Below are positions 1 to 9,167 of a stretch of 64,000 nt of DNA, piece by piece. The translations under genes were made by a program, and so were the position numbers. The stretch's first letter is position 1, and each line of letters opens with the position of its first letter. The DNA is taken from positions 62,001 to 126,000 of the forward strand of contig CAWKOG010000019.1 of NCBI GenBank assembly GCA_963851215.1. Reading direction: 5' to 3'. This DNA comes from DATKFM01 sp963851215. GTDB lineage: Bacteria > Pseudomonadota > Alphaproteobacteria > Dongiales > Dongiaceae. A model generated the notes under the pieces. That model was not told the origin of the DNA. It did no database searches and was given only the letters and a program-made list of their open reading frames with translations.

Positions 1-1468
1 GATCGGTCATGAAGACGACCTTGAGGAACTTCGCAGTCACGGGCGCGAAGGCGAATCGCTGATAGGGCGACTGCATCATCTTCAGATTCTGGGTCGAGAA
101 CTTGCCGATGGAACGGAAGGTGCCCGCCGGGCCCTCGTCGCCGACCAGCAGCTCGAAGTCTTTCAGGTTGTATTGATCAGATCCGGGGATCAGCACCTCG
201 AACATGTCGAATGTCGCCGGTTTTCCGTCCATGAAGCCCCAGACGCCGGCGCCGGCATAGGTTGTGGCCCTGTCGGCCGCACCGTCATTGAGCTTCATCC
301 ACTCGTCATTGGGCGCCGCGAGGAGCTGACCGCCATGGGCCAGCGACAGCAGGTCGATTCCCGCAGGCTCCTGCGCCGCAGCGCCCGCCGCAGCCGCTTC
401 GTCAACCGTTCCCTGGACGCGGAACTCGTGGGAGGCGATGTAGCCGCCGCCATGATCGGAGATCAGAACAACCTTCAGATAGCGCGCCGTCACCGGCGCG
501 AAGGTGAATTTCTGATAGGGCGACTGCATCATCTTCATGTTCTGGGTCGAGAACTTGCCGATGGAACGGAAGGTCCCGAGCGGCCCTTCATCGCCGACCA
601 GCAACTCGAAATCCTTCAAGTTGTAGCCATCGGCGGCGGGGATCAGAACTTCAAAAGTGCCGAATGTCGCCGGCTTGCCGTCACGGAAAGCCCAGACGCC
701 GCCGCCGCTATAGGTCGTCGCGCGCTCCTCGGCGCTGTCATTGAGCTTGATCCATTCGTCGTTGGGCGCGGCCAGCAGCACGCCGCCATTGCGCTGCGCC
801 AGGATATTGTTGTCCGGTTCCGCCGCCTTCTGCGCTACCTGGGTGAGGGCCGTGGTCAGCCCGGTCATGCCTTGGGCATCGTAATACTGGCCGCCGGTGA
901 TGTCGGGAACGCACTGGATCAGCGCGCGCTGCTTCTCCGACAGGGTGAAGCCGACGATATCCACTTTGAGATTGAACCCGGCGTCGCGCAATTCCTGTGC
1001 CGCTGCGCAAGGATCGCCCTTGCATTCCTCGATGCCGTCAGTGACCAGGACGATGCGGTTGTCCTGGCCCTTCAGCGCCGCAAAGCTGCGCTGTGCCTGC
1101 CGCAGGGATTCGGCGATCGGCGTTTCGCCCTTGGCGCGAAGCCCGGCGATGCGCTTGGAGATCGCCGCCGCATCGTCGGCGCCGATGGGCGAGGCCAGCT
1201 CGATATCCGTGCAATCCTTTGCCTTGCGATGGCCGTAAAGTAGCAGTCCCAGCCGGGCATCCGGCGGCATGGCGGTCAGCGCCTCTGCCATCGCCTTCTT
1301 GGCGGCGTCCATGCGGCTTTCGCCGGTCTCCAGCTTCTTCTTCATGGAGCCCGAGGCATCGACGATGAAGAGGACGTTCGTCTCCGCCATGGCGGGCCGG
1401 ACGAGGCCGCCGCTGAGCATCAGAACGGCGGCGAATGCGCTGATGACCGTAAGGCTGCGTGAAATCAT
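1..1468 (-). CDS. Secreted VWA-domain protein with tandem discoidin-like modules (3' end cut by window)
   Basis: The frame opens at ATG 1468 behind a strong GGGAGGGG ribosome-binding site and stays open to the left edge, so the C-terminus is missing. Residues 1-28 look like a Sec signal peptide ending A-M-A. A von Willebrand A domain follows, with the MIDAS motif DASGS (residues 37-41) and a later TDG. After the VWA domain there are two copies of a roughly 150-residue module that begins with LLAAPNDEW and contains KDFELLVGDEGP and FRSIGKFSTQN. The copies are offset by 453 bp, in frame. The modules resemble galactose-binding/discoidin folds, which is inference. VWA proteins usually bind protein partners through a metal ion. 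No neighbour fixes the partner. Confidence 0.75.
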   Translation of the reverse strand, partial: MISRSLTVISAFAAVLMLSGGLVRPAMAETNVLFIVDASGSMKKKLETGESRMDAAKKAMAEALTAMPPDARLGLLLYGHRKAKDCTDIELASPIGADDAAAISKRIAGLRAKGETPIAESLRQAQRSFAALKGQDNRIVLVTDGIEECKGDPCAAAQELRDAGFNLKVDIVGFTLSEKQRALIQCVPDITGGQYYDAQGMTGLTTALTQVAQKAAEPDNNILAQRNGGVLLAAPNDEWIKLNDSAEERATTYSGGGVWAFRDGKPATFGTFEVLIPAADGYNLKDFELLVGDEGPLGTFRSIGKFSTQNMKMMQSPYQKFTFAPVTARYLKVVLISDHGGGYIASHEFRVQGTVDEAAAAGAAAQEPAGIDLLSLAHGGQLLAAPNDEWMKLNDGAADRATTYAGAGVWGFMDGKPATFDMFEVLIPGSDQYNLKDFELLVGDEGPAGTFRSIGKFSTQNLKMMQSPYQRFAFAPVTAKFLKVVFMTD

Positions 1469-1625
1469 ATTGCCCCTCCCCCGAAAGGCGTCATGACGGG
1501 CGCGACGATGTCGAGATAGCCGGAAAAGTCCATTCCACAATGTTTTGGAATGGTTAACAAAATACTAAGCGCCGCTGGACAAGACAGGAAAAAGATCAGG
1601 GGTGGGCGGGCGTGCCCCCGCGCCG

Positions 1626-2825
1626 CTAGCTCTTGAGCGCTCCGACGCCCGGCAGGTCCTTGCCTTCCAGCCATTCCAAAAACGCGCCGCCGGCGGTGGA
1701 AACATAGGTGAATTTCTCCACGACTCCCGCCTGGGCCAGCGCTGCCACCGTATCGCCGCCGCCGGCGACGGTGAGCAATTTCCCTTCCGCCGTGAGATTC
1801 GCCGCCGCCTTGGCGATGGCGACGGTGGCGGCTTCGAAGGGGGGCGTCTCGAAGGCGCCGACCGGGCCGTTCCATACCAGCGTGCGGCAAGCGGCGAGGC
1901 GTTCAATGATCGCCGTTACCGTCGCAGGGCCGATATCGAAGATCCTGTCCTCTTTGCCCACCTCGGTGACGGCGAGCGTCTTGGTGGGCAGGTTCGGCTT
2001 CAGGTCCGCCGCAACCACCACGTCCGTCGGCAGCAGAATCTCGCAATGCTCGGCCCGCGCGGTCAGCAGGATTTGCCGCGCCGTCTCCGCCATGTCGCGC
2101 TCGGCCAGCGAGGCGCCGATTTCCAGGCCTTGCGCGGCGAGAAAGGTATTCGCCATGGCGCCGCCGATGACCAGGACATCGACTTTCTTCACGAGATTGC
2201 CGAGGAGATCGAGCTTAGTGGAAATCTTGGCGCCGCCGACGATGGCGGCCACAGGCCGCGCCGGATTCTCCAGAGCCTTGGACAGGTGATCCAGCTCCGA
2301 TTCCATCAGCCGGCCGGCGGCGCTGGGCAGCAGCCGGGCGATAGCCTCGGTCGAGGCATGGGCGCGATGGGCGCAGGAGAAGGCGTCGTTCACATAGAAA
2401 TCGCCCAGCGACGCCAGCTCGCGGGCGAATAGGGGATCGTTCTTCTCCTCGGCGGCGTGAAAGCGGAGGTTCTCGAGCAGCGCGATTTCGCCGTCCTTCA
2501 GTGCGGCGGCCGCCTTGCGCGCCGGGTCGCCGATGCAATCTTCCGCAAACGCGACCGGCTTGCCGCCGAGCGCCTTCGACAGCGGCTCCAGCACCGGCCG
2601 GAGCGACATCTCGGGCACGCGCTTGCCGTCAGGGCGGCCGAAATGGGCCAGCAGCAGGACACGGGCGCCGCGGCCCAGCAGTTCCTTCAACGTGAGCGCC
2701 GTGCGATCGATGCGCGTGCTGTCGGTGACGCGGCCGTTCTTCACCGGCACATTGAGATCGGCGCGAACCAGCACCCGCTTACCGCGCACGTCCAGATCGT
2801 CGATGGATTTGAATCCTCTGCCCAC
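1626..2825 (-). CDS. pgk: Phosphoglycerate kinase
   Basis: Cytosolic glycolytic/gluconeogenic enzyme that interconverts 1,3-bisphosphoglycerate + ADP and 3-phosphoglycerate + ATP. Family motifs run through the whole frame: RADLNVPV near the N-terminus, LLAHFGRPDG, ENLRFH, AHRAHAS, GGAKISTKLDLLGNL, DIGPATV, WNGPVGAFE and GGGDTVAAL. The frame stays open to 3173, but family homology begins at FKSIDDLDVRGKRV. I chose GTG 2825, which gives 399 residues, the usual family length. A cluster of in-frame ATGs at 2867-2873 would add about 15 residues without homology. The DNA-side residue in the motif usually read DAFGTAHRAHAS is FSC here, a mild variation. It lies upstream of, and co-directional with, the VWA gene. 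Confidence 0.95.
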   Translation of the reverse strand: MGRGFKSIDDLDVRGKRVLVRADLNVPVKNGRVTDSTRIDRTALTLKELLGRGARVLLLAHFGRPDGKRVPEMSLRPVLEPLSKALGGKPVAFAEDCIGDPARKAAAALKDGEIALLENLRFHAAEEKNDPLFARELASLGDFYVNDAFSCAHRAHASTEAIARLLPSAAGRLMESELDHLSKALENPARPVAAIVGGAKISTKLDLLGNLVKKVDVLVIGGAMANTFLAAQGLEIGASLAERDMAETARQILLTARAEHCEILLPTDVVVAADLKPNLPTKTLAVTEVGKEDRIFDIGPATVTAIIERLAACRTLVWNGPVGAFETPPFEAATVAIAKAAANLTAEGKLLTVAGGGDTVAALAQAGVVEKFTYVSTAGGAFLEWLEGKDLPGVGALKS

Positions 2826-3106
2826 CCCGGCCCCGCAACTTCCGTTTCGCTCTCCGGCGGGGCGCATCATCATGAAGCCGCAGCAAAATAGCAACTCGCG
2901 CCGGGGCTTGCCGGAAGCGCCGTTCTCGGCCAGCTTACGGGCCGTGAAACTGCAGCGGCGGGTCCATATGGTGGACGGGCGGATCGTCAGCGACCAGCCG
3001 CAGCAGAATGTCGCAGCAGAGCAGGCTGTCCATTGACAGCGATGGTTAGCGTTTCCAGTCTCTTCAACAGGAATGCACTGTGCCCCTGCACCGCCGGGAG
3101 GTGGCC

Positions 3107-4180
3107 ATGACATCGACGACAGCGGAGCTTGAGTCCGGAGCGGATAACCTGACGCCGGCGGGCCGCGCGGCATTGCGCGCCGCCCATCGGCTGCGCACGG
3201 GCTGGTTCACGGCGCAGTATCTGTTGAGCCGGCGCCTCAGCCCGCGCACGCAACTGCCGCCGGAGGTGCGCGCCGCCATGCCCTCGGCCGCCATGCTGAC
3301 CACCGACCGCGACGCGCTGATGCAGCGGGACATCGACAACATTGCCGCCGGCTACTACCGCCCGCCCCATGATCTTCTGAGCAACCCCCTGGCGACCTTG
3401 AGCCGGAGCCTGGCCTACTTCGCCGATTTGGCCAGCGTGAACCGGCGCCGCAGCGGCGAAGAAAGTCCGGAGTTGGCGGTGGCGGACGCCGCCGAATTCC
3501 CCGAATATTACCGCCGCGCCTATCATCATCAGACCGACGGCTACCTCAGCGAGAAATCGGCACGGCTCTATGACCATCAGGTGGAGGTGCTGTTCGGCGG
3601 GGCGGCCGATGCCATGCGGCGGCAGGCGTTGGTGCCCCTGCATCACTTCTTGCAGGGCCGCAACAGCGCCCATCTCAAGCTGATCGACATCGCCTGCGGC
3701 ACCGGACATTTCCTGACATTCGTGAAGGACAACTCTCCGCGGCTGCGCTGCACGGCGCTGGATATCAGCCCCTACTATGTGGCGGAGGCGCGGCGCAACC
3801 TGGCGCCCTGGTCGCGCTGCGAGTTCGTCGAGGCGGCCATCGAGAACTGCGACCTTCCCACGGGCGCTTTCGACATTGCCACCTGTATCTATCTATTTCA
3901 TGAGCTGCCGGCGGCGATGCATGGCGACGTGGCCGCGGCGATTGCGCGGCTGGTGAAACCGGGCGGCCTGTTCGTGCTCGTCGATTCCCTGCAGTTCGGT
4001 GATCGTCTGGAGTATAATGCGCTGTTGGAATCTTTTCCCTTCGCCTTCCACGAGCCCTACTTTGCCGACTATCTGCGGCAGGATCTGACCAAGCTGTTCG
4101 CCGATGCCGGCTTCGAGCAGCAAGGCGTCGAACTGGCCTATCTGTCGCGGGTGATGACGTTCAGGCGCAAGGGCATCTGA
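3107..4180 (+). CDS. Class I SAM-dependent methyltransferase
   Basis: A 357-residue protein. The glycine-rich SAM-binding motif I reads LIDIACGTGHF in the middle of the chain, followed by an acidic post-I residue in ALDISPYYV and a motif VKPGGLFVLVD. The N-terminal 170 residues are helical and not recognised, so the substrate is unknown. ATG 3107 is preceded by GGGAGG at ideal spacing; an in-frame GTG at 3080 is less likely. The next gene starts 5 bp after the stop, which suggests translational coupling with the racemase-like protein. It diverges from pgk. Confidence 0.8.
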   Translation: MTSTTAELESGADNLTPAGRAALRAAHRLRTGWFTAQYLLSRRLSPRTQLPPEVRAAMPSAAMLTTDRDALMQRDIDNIAAGYYRPPHDLLSNPLATLSRSLAYFADLASVNRRRSGEESPELAVADAAEFPEYYRRAYHHQTDGYLSEKSARLYDHQVEVLFGGAADAMRRQALVPLHHFLQGRNSAHLKLIDIACGTGHFLTFVKDNSPRLRCTALDISPYYVAEARRNLAPWSRCEFVEAAIENCDLPTGAFDIATCIYLFHELPAAMHGDVAAAIARLVKPGGLFVLVDSLQFGDRLEYNALLESFPFAFHEPYFADYLRQDLTKLFADAGFEQQGVELAYLSRVMTFRRKGI

Positions 4181-4185
4181 ACGTC

Positions 4186-5343
4186 GTGGATGAAGCCACG
4201 CCACGCCAGCCCGAACGGCCGCTCTGGATGGAAATCGACCCCGCGGCGCTGGCACATAACCTTGGCTATCGTCCGGAAGTTGGCCGGCCAGCGGCGGTTG
4301 ATCGCGTCGGTCAAAGCCAATGCCTATGGCCATGGCGCCGTGGAGTTCGCCCGCAGGCTCGAGGCGCTGGGCATCGACACACTGTGGACCGGCAGCATCG
4401 CCGAGGCGATCGCCATGCGCGAGGCCGGGATCAAAGCGCGCATCCTCATGTTCGCGGGCTATCTGCCGGCGGAGATACCGCAGTTGCTGGCGCGCGGGTT
4501 CGTGCCGACGATCTATGACCGCGAGGGCGCACTGGCCGTCAGCCGCGCGGCACGGGCGCCGGCGTCGATCTATATCAAGGTGGATAGCGGTCTCGGCCGG
4601 CTCGGCGTGCCATTGCCCGAGGCCGAGGGCCTGTTCCGCGAGATCGCAGCCCTGCCGAACATCCAGATCGAAGGCGTCTACAGCCATCTGCCCTTCGGCG
4701 ATGCCGCCGGCCGTGCCTGGGCGCTGGCGCGTTATCAAGGCTTCGCGAGCGCTTCTGGAGCGACTGGCGTCAAGGGGCATCCGGCCGGCGGTGACCCAGG
4801 TCTGGGCCAGCTCCGGCCTGCTGGCGCAATTGCCCGACATCTGCAACACGATCTGCGTCGGGCATCTGCTGTACGGCCTCTCGACCGTGAGCGACGAGGT
4901 TGCGCCGGCAACCGAGCTGCGGCGGGCGATGAGCGCCATCAAGACCCGCCTGATCCATGTCGCCCATCATACGGCCGGCGAGGATTTGGCCATCAACGGC
5001 GGCTATGGCGGCAGGAATGCCCGCGTGACGGGCGTCGTACCGATGGGCCTCGGCGACGGCATGCGCAATCCGATCGATGGGCAGAGCCTGACGCTTCTCC
5101 TGCGCGGGGCGTGCTGTGCCGGTACTCGGCGTGTCGCTCGAGCACACGACGCTGGACTTGACGGAGATCGGTTCCGCCGAAGTGGGCGACGAGGTGACGG
5201 TGATCGGCGCCGGCGGCAACAGCTTCAAAGACCTGGCCCGCACGTTCGGCTGCAGCGAGCTCGAAGCGATGATGAGCTTCAGCGGAAAATTGACCGTACG
5301 CGTTCAGACCTTCTCCCGCTCGGCGAAGAACGCGTCGCTGTAG
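4186..5343 (+). CDS. Alanine-racemase-like PLP enzyme (three frameshifts; atypical active site)
   Basis: Starts at GTG 4186 (MDEATPRQPERPLW), 5 bp after the methyltransferase. Three one-base insertions break the frame, near 4263, 4745 and 5108. Once repaired, the fold-type III racemase domains are complete: MEIDPAALAHN, then the PLP lysine in SVKANAYGHG, SGLGRLGVP and VYSHLPF. Aligned to Geobacillus alanine racemase, Lys39, Arg136 and His166 are kept. Arg219 (pyridine-nitrogen ligand) is Cys in NTICVGHLLYGL, and catalytic Tyr265 is Ile in EDLAINGGY. Tyr284 is Leu in VPMGLGDG. It may therefore be a non-canonical racemase or a different PLP enzyme. The 3' end overlaps the convergent aldehyde dehydrogenase gene by about 40 bp. 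Confidence 0.75.
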
Positions 5344-6809
5344 GGGTACCACCAGTCCTGCAGCACGGGCTTGGGATCGAACATCACCATCTTGGTCTGG
5401 CGGAAGGCGTTGAGGCCGGGGCGGCCGAGGGCGCGGCCCAGGCCGGAGAGCTTCCAGCCGCCGAAGGGCAGCGCGTCATTGTCACCAAGTACATTATTGA
5501 CCCAGACCATGCCCGCTTCCAGCCGCTCGGTGGCTTCCATCGCCTCGGCGGTGTCTGTCGTGTAGATCGTGGCGCCCAGGCCGAAGCGGGAATTGTTGGC
5601 GAGGCGGATCGCCTCATCCAGGCTGCGCACGCGGCAGACGGGCGCCACGGGACCGAACACCTCCGACTGCATGATTGCCATCTCGGGCGTGACGCCGGTG
5701 AGCACTGTCGGCTCGTAGAACCAGCCGGTGTTGAAGGACGGCGGCACGCGGCCGCCGCAGACGATCTTCGCGCCCTGCTTCACCGCGCCGTCCACCAGCG
5801 CCATCACCTTGTTCCGCGCCGCCTCGCTGACCAGCGGGCCGATCTCCACCCGGTCCATGCCGTTGCCGATGCGCAGCCGCCGCGCCATCGCCGCCAGCGA
5901 CTCGACGAAGGCGTCATGCACCCGCTCATGGACGAAGAAGCGTTCGGCCGAGGTGCAGATCTGGCCGGAGAGATGGAACGCGGCCGTTGCCGCCGCGGCG
6001 GCCGCCACCTCGACCGGCGCGCTGTCCATCACGATCATCGGATCGTTGCCGCCGGCTTCGATCACGCAGGGCTTCATCTGTTCGGCGCAGGCGGCGGCCA
6101 CCTGGCGGCCCGCTTCCACGCTGCCGGTGAAGGCAACCGCATGGGTGCCGGACGAGCGGACCAGCGCCTGGGCCGTTGCCGCGCCGCCGGTGACGCAGGC
6201 GACGAGCCCCAAAGGCAGGGTGCGGAAATGCTCCATGAAGCGCAGCGTGCAGAGGGAGGTCGCCTCCGCCGGCTTGACGATGACGGCGTTGCCCGCCGCC
6301 AGCGACGCGGCCACGGTGAAGGCCATGAGGATGATCGGGAAATTGAACGGCAGGATGTGGACGCTGACGCCGTAGGGGAAATAGCGCATGTATTGCAGCG
6401 CGCCCGGCGAGTTCGCACCGGCGATCTGCCCGGCATCGTCCCGCGCCAGCTCGGCGAAATAGCGGAAGATCGGCGCCACATTCATCAGCTCTCCCACCGC
6501 CTCGGCATAGGGCTTGCCCATCTCCCGCACCATCAGCTCGGCGGCGGGACGGTGGCCGGCCTTGGCGATGCTGTCCGCGAGCTGGTGCAGCAGGCCGGCG
6601 CGGCTCTTGGCGTCCAGCGCCGCCCAGGCGCGTTGTGCCTCGTTGGCGCGGGCAATGACCGGCTCCAGCGCAGCGGCATCGCATTGGGAGATGACGCCCA
6701 CCTTGTCGAGCGTGGCCGGGTTCATCACCAGGCTGTGTTTCTGGCCCTGGAGCGCGCGATAGCCGTGATCGGTAAAGATCGAGGCGGCGAAGGGATCGAA
6801 TTCGGACAT
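5304..6809 (-). CDS. NAD(P)-dependent aldehyde dehydrogenase
   Basis: A 501-residue ALDH-superfamily enzyme that oxidises an aldehyde to an acid. Visible motifs are the Rossmann-side FNFPIILMAF, VKPAEATSL, FTGSVEAGR, the general-base Glu in IEAGGNDP and the nucleophilic Cys in GQICTSAERFFV. The C-terminal ESVFGP-type motif is present (SEVFGPVAPV), as is PFGGWKLSGLGR. It is preceded by GGAGGAG. It is the last gene of a minus-strand run (polyamine-type ABC transporter, glycosyltransferase, double cupin, ALDH). A substrate derived from an imported amine is plausible but unproven. It differs from succinate-semialdehyde types in having EAGG where ELGG is common. Confidence 0.9.
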   Translation of the reverse strand: MSEFDPFAASIFTDHGYRALQGQKHSLVMNPATLDKVGVISQCDAAALEPVIARANEAQRAWAALDAKSRAGLLHQLADSIAKAGHRPAAELMVREMGKPYAEAVGELMNVAPIFRYFAELARDDAGQIAGANSPGALQYMRYFPYGVSVHILPFNFPIILMAFTVAASLAAGNAVIVKPAEATSLCTLRFMEHFRTLPLGLVACVTGGAATAQALVRSSGTHAVAFTGSVEAGRQVAAACAEQMKPCVIEAGGNDPMIVMDSAPVEVAAAAAATAAFHLSGQICTSAERFFVHERVHDAFVESLAAMARRLRIGNGMDRVEIGPLVSEAARNKVMALVDGAVKQGAKIVCGGRVPPSFNTGWFYEPTVLTGVTPEMAIMQSEVFGPVAPVCRVRSLDEAIRLANNSRFGLGATIYTTDTAEAMEATERLEAGMVWVNNVLGDNDALPFGGWKLSGLGRALGRPGLNAFRQTKMVMFDPKPVLQDWWYPYSDAFFAEREKV

Positions 6810-6835
6810 CGGCTGACTCCTCCGCGCAGCCGCAG

Positions 6836-7579
6836 CTAGCGGATCATGTAGACCTTGCGCACGGTGTCGTGGATGCGGCAGGTGCCTTTCCAGTCTTTGG
6901 GGAAGAACGCCACCGTATCCGGCCTGATCTCGATCTCCTCGCCGGATTCATGGGTGTAGGTGCAGCTGCCGCGGATGAAGTGACAATATTCGTCGCTGGT
7001 AACGTGGCAATTCCAGTAGCCCGGGGTGCAGACCCAGATGCCGGTCTCGTTGCGGCCGCCAGGCCCTTTGTGCAGCAGCTTGCCGGAAGTCAGGGATTTG
7101 CCTTCGATCATCGTCGGCACCGGACCCCAGTCGGCGGAGGCTTCGATCGAGTCGGGCTTGCGCATGACCGGCGTCGTGCCGCGATCGATCGTCGCGGGAC
7201 TATTGACCAGCATGTAGGTGTTGCGGATCGATTCATGCACGTCGCAGCGGCCGCTCCAGCCCGAGGGGAAATGCACGACAGTGCCCGGCGTCACCTCGAT
7301 GGTCTCGCCATTATGCTCGGTATAGGTCGCGCGGCCCGAGTGGAAGAAACAGAGCTCGTCCCCGGGCATGTTGAGACGCCAGGAACCGGGCGTGCAGACC
7401 CAGAGGCCGCTCTCCATCTGCTGGTCGCCGCTCTTGTACAAGAGCAGGCCGCTGGAATGGGACTGCCCCGCGATGGCGTCGGACTGCGCGCCCCAATCCG
7501 TGAGGTCCGCAACCGTCTTCGCATCGTAGATGTGCGGAGCGGAGCTCTGGCCATACTGCCGGGGTTGCGCCTGAGTCAC
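6836..7579 (-). CDS. Double cupin protein (cupin_3/DUF861-like, tandem)
   Basis: A 247-residue protein made of two homologous cupin halves (roughly residues 20-115 and 145-245). Each half carries the same run of landmarks: G-[LI]-W-V-C-T-P-G-[SY]-W, then D-E-[LY]-C-x-F, a G-x-x-x-Y-T turn, G-E-x-I-E-[VI]-x-P-[GD]-T-V, F-P-x-x-W-x-G and a closing Y-M-[LI]. This is the EutQ/DUF861 small-cupin pattern, often linked to amino-acid or ureide metabolism. No signal peptide is visible. It lies between the ALDH and glycosyltransferase genes on the same strand, probably in one transcript. The catalytic role is unknown. Confidence 0.75.
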   Translation of the reverse strand: MTQAQPRQYGQSSAPHIYDAKTVADLTDWGAQSDAIAGQSHSSGLLLYKSGDQQMESGLWVCTPGSWRLNMPGDELCFFHSGRATYTEHNGETIEVTPGTVVHFPSGWSGRCDVHESIRNTYMLVNSPATIDRGTTPVMRKPDSIEASADWGPVPTMIEGKSLTSGKLLHKGPGGRNETGIWVCTPGYWNCHVTSDEYCHFIRGSCTYTHESGEEIEIRPDTVAFFPKDWKGTCRIHDTVRKVYMIR

Positions 7580-7597
7580 GATCGAGTCCTCTTCTTC

Positions 7598-9139
7598 CTA
7601 GACTGCGCGGCTGGCAATTTCGGCGATGATGCGGGCGGCTTTGTCGGTGCCCTTGGCGGCCTGCATGCTCTTCGCCACCGATGCGAGGCGGCCCTGCATG
7701 GCCTTGTCCTCGATCAGCCGCTTGATGGTGCCGGCGAACTGCTCGTCGGTCCAGACATAGCGCGGCAGCTTGGCGCCGTAGCCGGTGTCGTCGATGCGCG
7801 TCGCGTTGTCCAGGCCGTCCCAGCAATAGGGCATGATGATCGCGGGCTTGCCGAAATAGAGCGCCTCGTTGAAGCTGTTGTTGCCGCCATGGTGGATGAA
7901 CAGCGATACATGGGGGATCACCGCCGGCTGCGGATACCATTTCTCCAGATGCACATTGGGCGGCACGTCGCTGTACTGGCCGATATGGTCGCCCACATTC
8001 ATCAGGAAGCGGTAGGGCAGCCTGCCGAACAGCGCGATCATGCGCTTGTAGAGATCCACGTCGGCCGATCCCAGGCTGCCGAAGCTGACATAGATCAGCG
8101 GCTTGTCGCCGTTTGCGGTGAAGGCCGGCACCTTGTAGGTGCCCTCGCTGCGCACGCAGCCTTCCAGATACTGGAACTGCTTGGGGTTCAGCGGCTTCCG
8201 CCGCTTGAACTGCAATTGCCGGGGATAGAGCAGCAGGTTCATGGAGGGCGAAGCCTCGAAGAACTCCCCCGCGGGATAAGGCGCGTGGCCGACCTTCTTC
8301 AGGAAGTCGTTGAAACGGTCATGGGTCGGCTTCACCAGGCGCAGGAATTCATCCTCGAACGCCTTGTAGCCCGCATGGTCGCCCTCGCTGCAGCCTGAGA
8401 GATGAGGCGGAACATCCGGGTCGGGAATCTCGTTCTCCGAGCAGGAGATGATGCGGATCCAAGGCCGCCCGGTGCGCTTGATCGCCGGGAACAGGATGAC
8501 GTTGTCGACGCAGACGATGTCAGGCTTGATGCGCTGCAGGTGAGCGTTCAGCCCGTCCTCGGCGATGATCGCGGAATCGACGATCGCCTCCCAGACGGGG
8601 ATAACATAGGTGGGCAACTGATCGATCGGCGACAGGCGGAAATGGGGCAGATGGCCGGCAATGAAATTGGCCCAGAAATTCGCGATCTCCTCATCCGACA
8701 TGCCGCCGGACATATCCACCAGGTTCTCCTGGAATCCGTAGCCTTCGAACACTCCCTTGAAGCCGCGGTCGCAGACGAAGACCGGATTGTGGCCCATCTC
8801 GCGCAGGCGCTGGGCGATGCCGACGCAATTCAGCGCCGGACCGTAGGCAGCCTCCGGGAACAGGACGATGGTCTTGCCGACCGCCTTTGCGGGTTTCGGC
8901 TTGGGCGCAGGTTTCACCGCTTTCGATTTTACGGCTTTCCGCTTCGCGACCTTCGGCTTCTGCCGCCTCGCGGTCTTCCTCGGCTTCGCCGCCTTACGAC
9001 GTTGCGGGCGTTTCACCGCCTTCTTCCTTGCGGCGACCTTGCGCTTCGGCGCCGTTTTCCGGCGCGCCTTGACGGCCGCGCGGCGCACGGCTTTTTTCTT
9101 GCGCGGCTTCGCCGCTTTACGCTTGGATTTACGTGCCAT
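7598..9139 (-). CDS. GT1-type glycosyltransferase with a histone-H1-like basic N-terminal tail
   Basis: Residues from about 90 to 513 form a UDP-glycosyltransferase-like GT-B enzyme. It opens with TIVLFPEAAYGPALN, has a PLIYVSFGSLG strand, and carries the donor-binding signature SLFIHHGGNNSFNEAL then GKPAIIMPYCWDG. The first ~85 residues are quite different: almost only Lys, Arg, Ala, Pro and Val, in repeating AAKPRKKKAV and RRKAAKPRKTA blocks, as in bacterial H1-like proteins. The frame is continuous across the junction, so the fusion is not created by a frameshift. The acceptor is unknown. It sits 28 bp downstream of the ABC ATPase gene on the same strand. Confidence 0.8.
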   Translation of the reverse strand: MARKSKRKAAKPRKKKAVRRAAVKARRKTAPKRKVAARKKAVKRPQRRKAAKPRKTARRQKPKVAKRKAVKSKAVKPAPKPKPAKAVGKTIVLFPEAAYGPALNCVGIAQRLREMGHNPVFVCDRGFKGVFEGYGFQENLVDMSGGMSDEEIANFWANFIAGHLPHFRLSPIDQLPTYVIPVWEAIVDSAIIAEDGLNAHLQRIKPDIVCVDNVILFPAIKRTGRPWIRIISCSENEIPDPDVPPHLSGCSEGDHAGYKAFEDEFLRLVKPTHDRFNDFLKKVGHAPYPAGEFFEASPSMNLLLYPRQLQFKRRKPLNPKQFQYLEGCVRSEGTYKVPAFTANGDKPLIYVSFGSLGSADVDLYKRMIALFGRLPYRFLMNVGDHIGQYSDVPPNVHLEKWYPQPAVIPHVSLFIHHGGNNSFNEALYFGKPAIIMPYCWDGLDNATRIDDTGYGAKLPRYVWTDEQFAGTIKRLIEDKAMQGRLASVAKSMQAAKGTDKAARIIAEIASRAV

Positions 9140-9167
9140 GCTATGCAGATCCCCCTGTTTTCAACCG

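Noticed and set aside
2874..3173. N-terminal extension of pgk
   Set aside because: No homology before FKSIDDLDV, and it would overlap the start region of the divergent methyltransferase; phosphoglycerate kinases are about 395-400 residues.
4320..6839. 839-codon open frame on the plus strand
   Set aside because: Only its first part is the middle of the alanine-racemase-like gene; the rest is antisense to the well-supported aldehyde dehydrogenase and shows no family motifs.
6869..8398. 509-codon open frame on the plus strand
   Set aside because: Antisense shadow of the double cupin and glycosyltransferase genes, a common effect of high GC at third positions.
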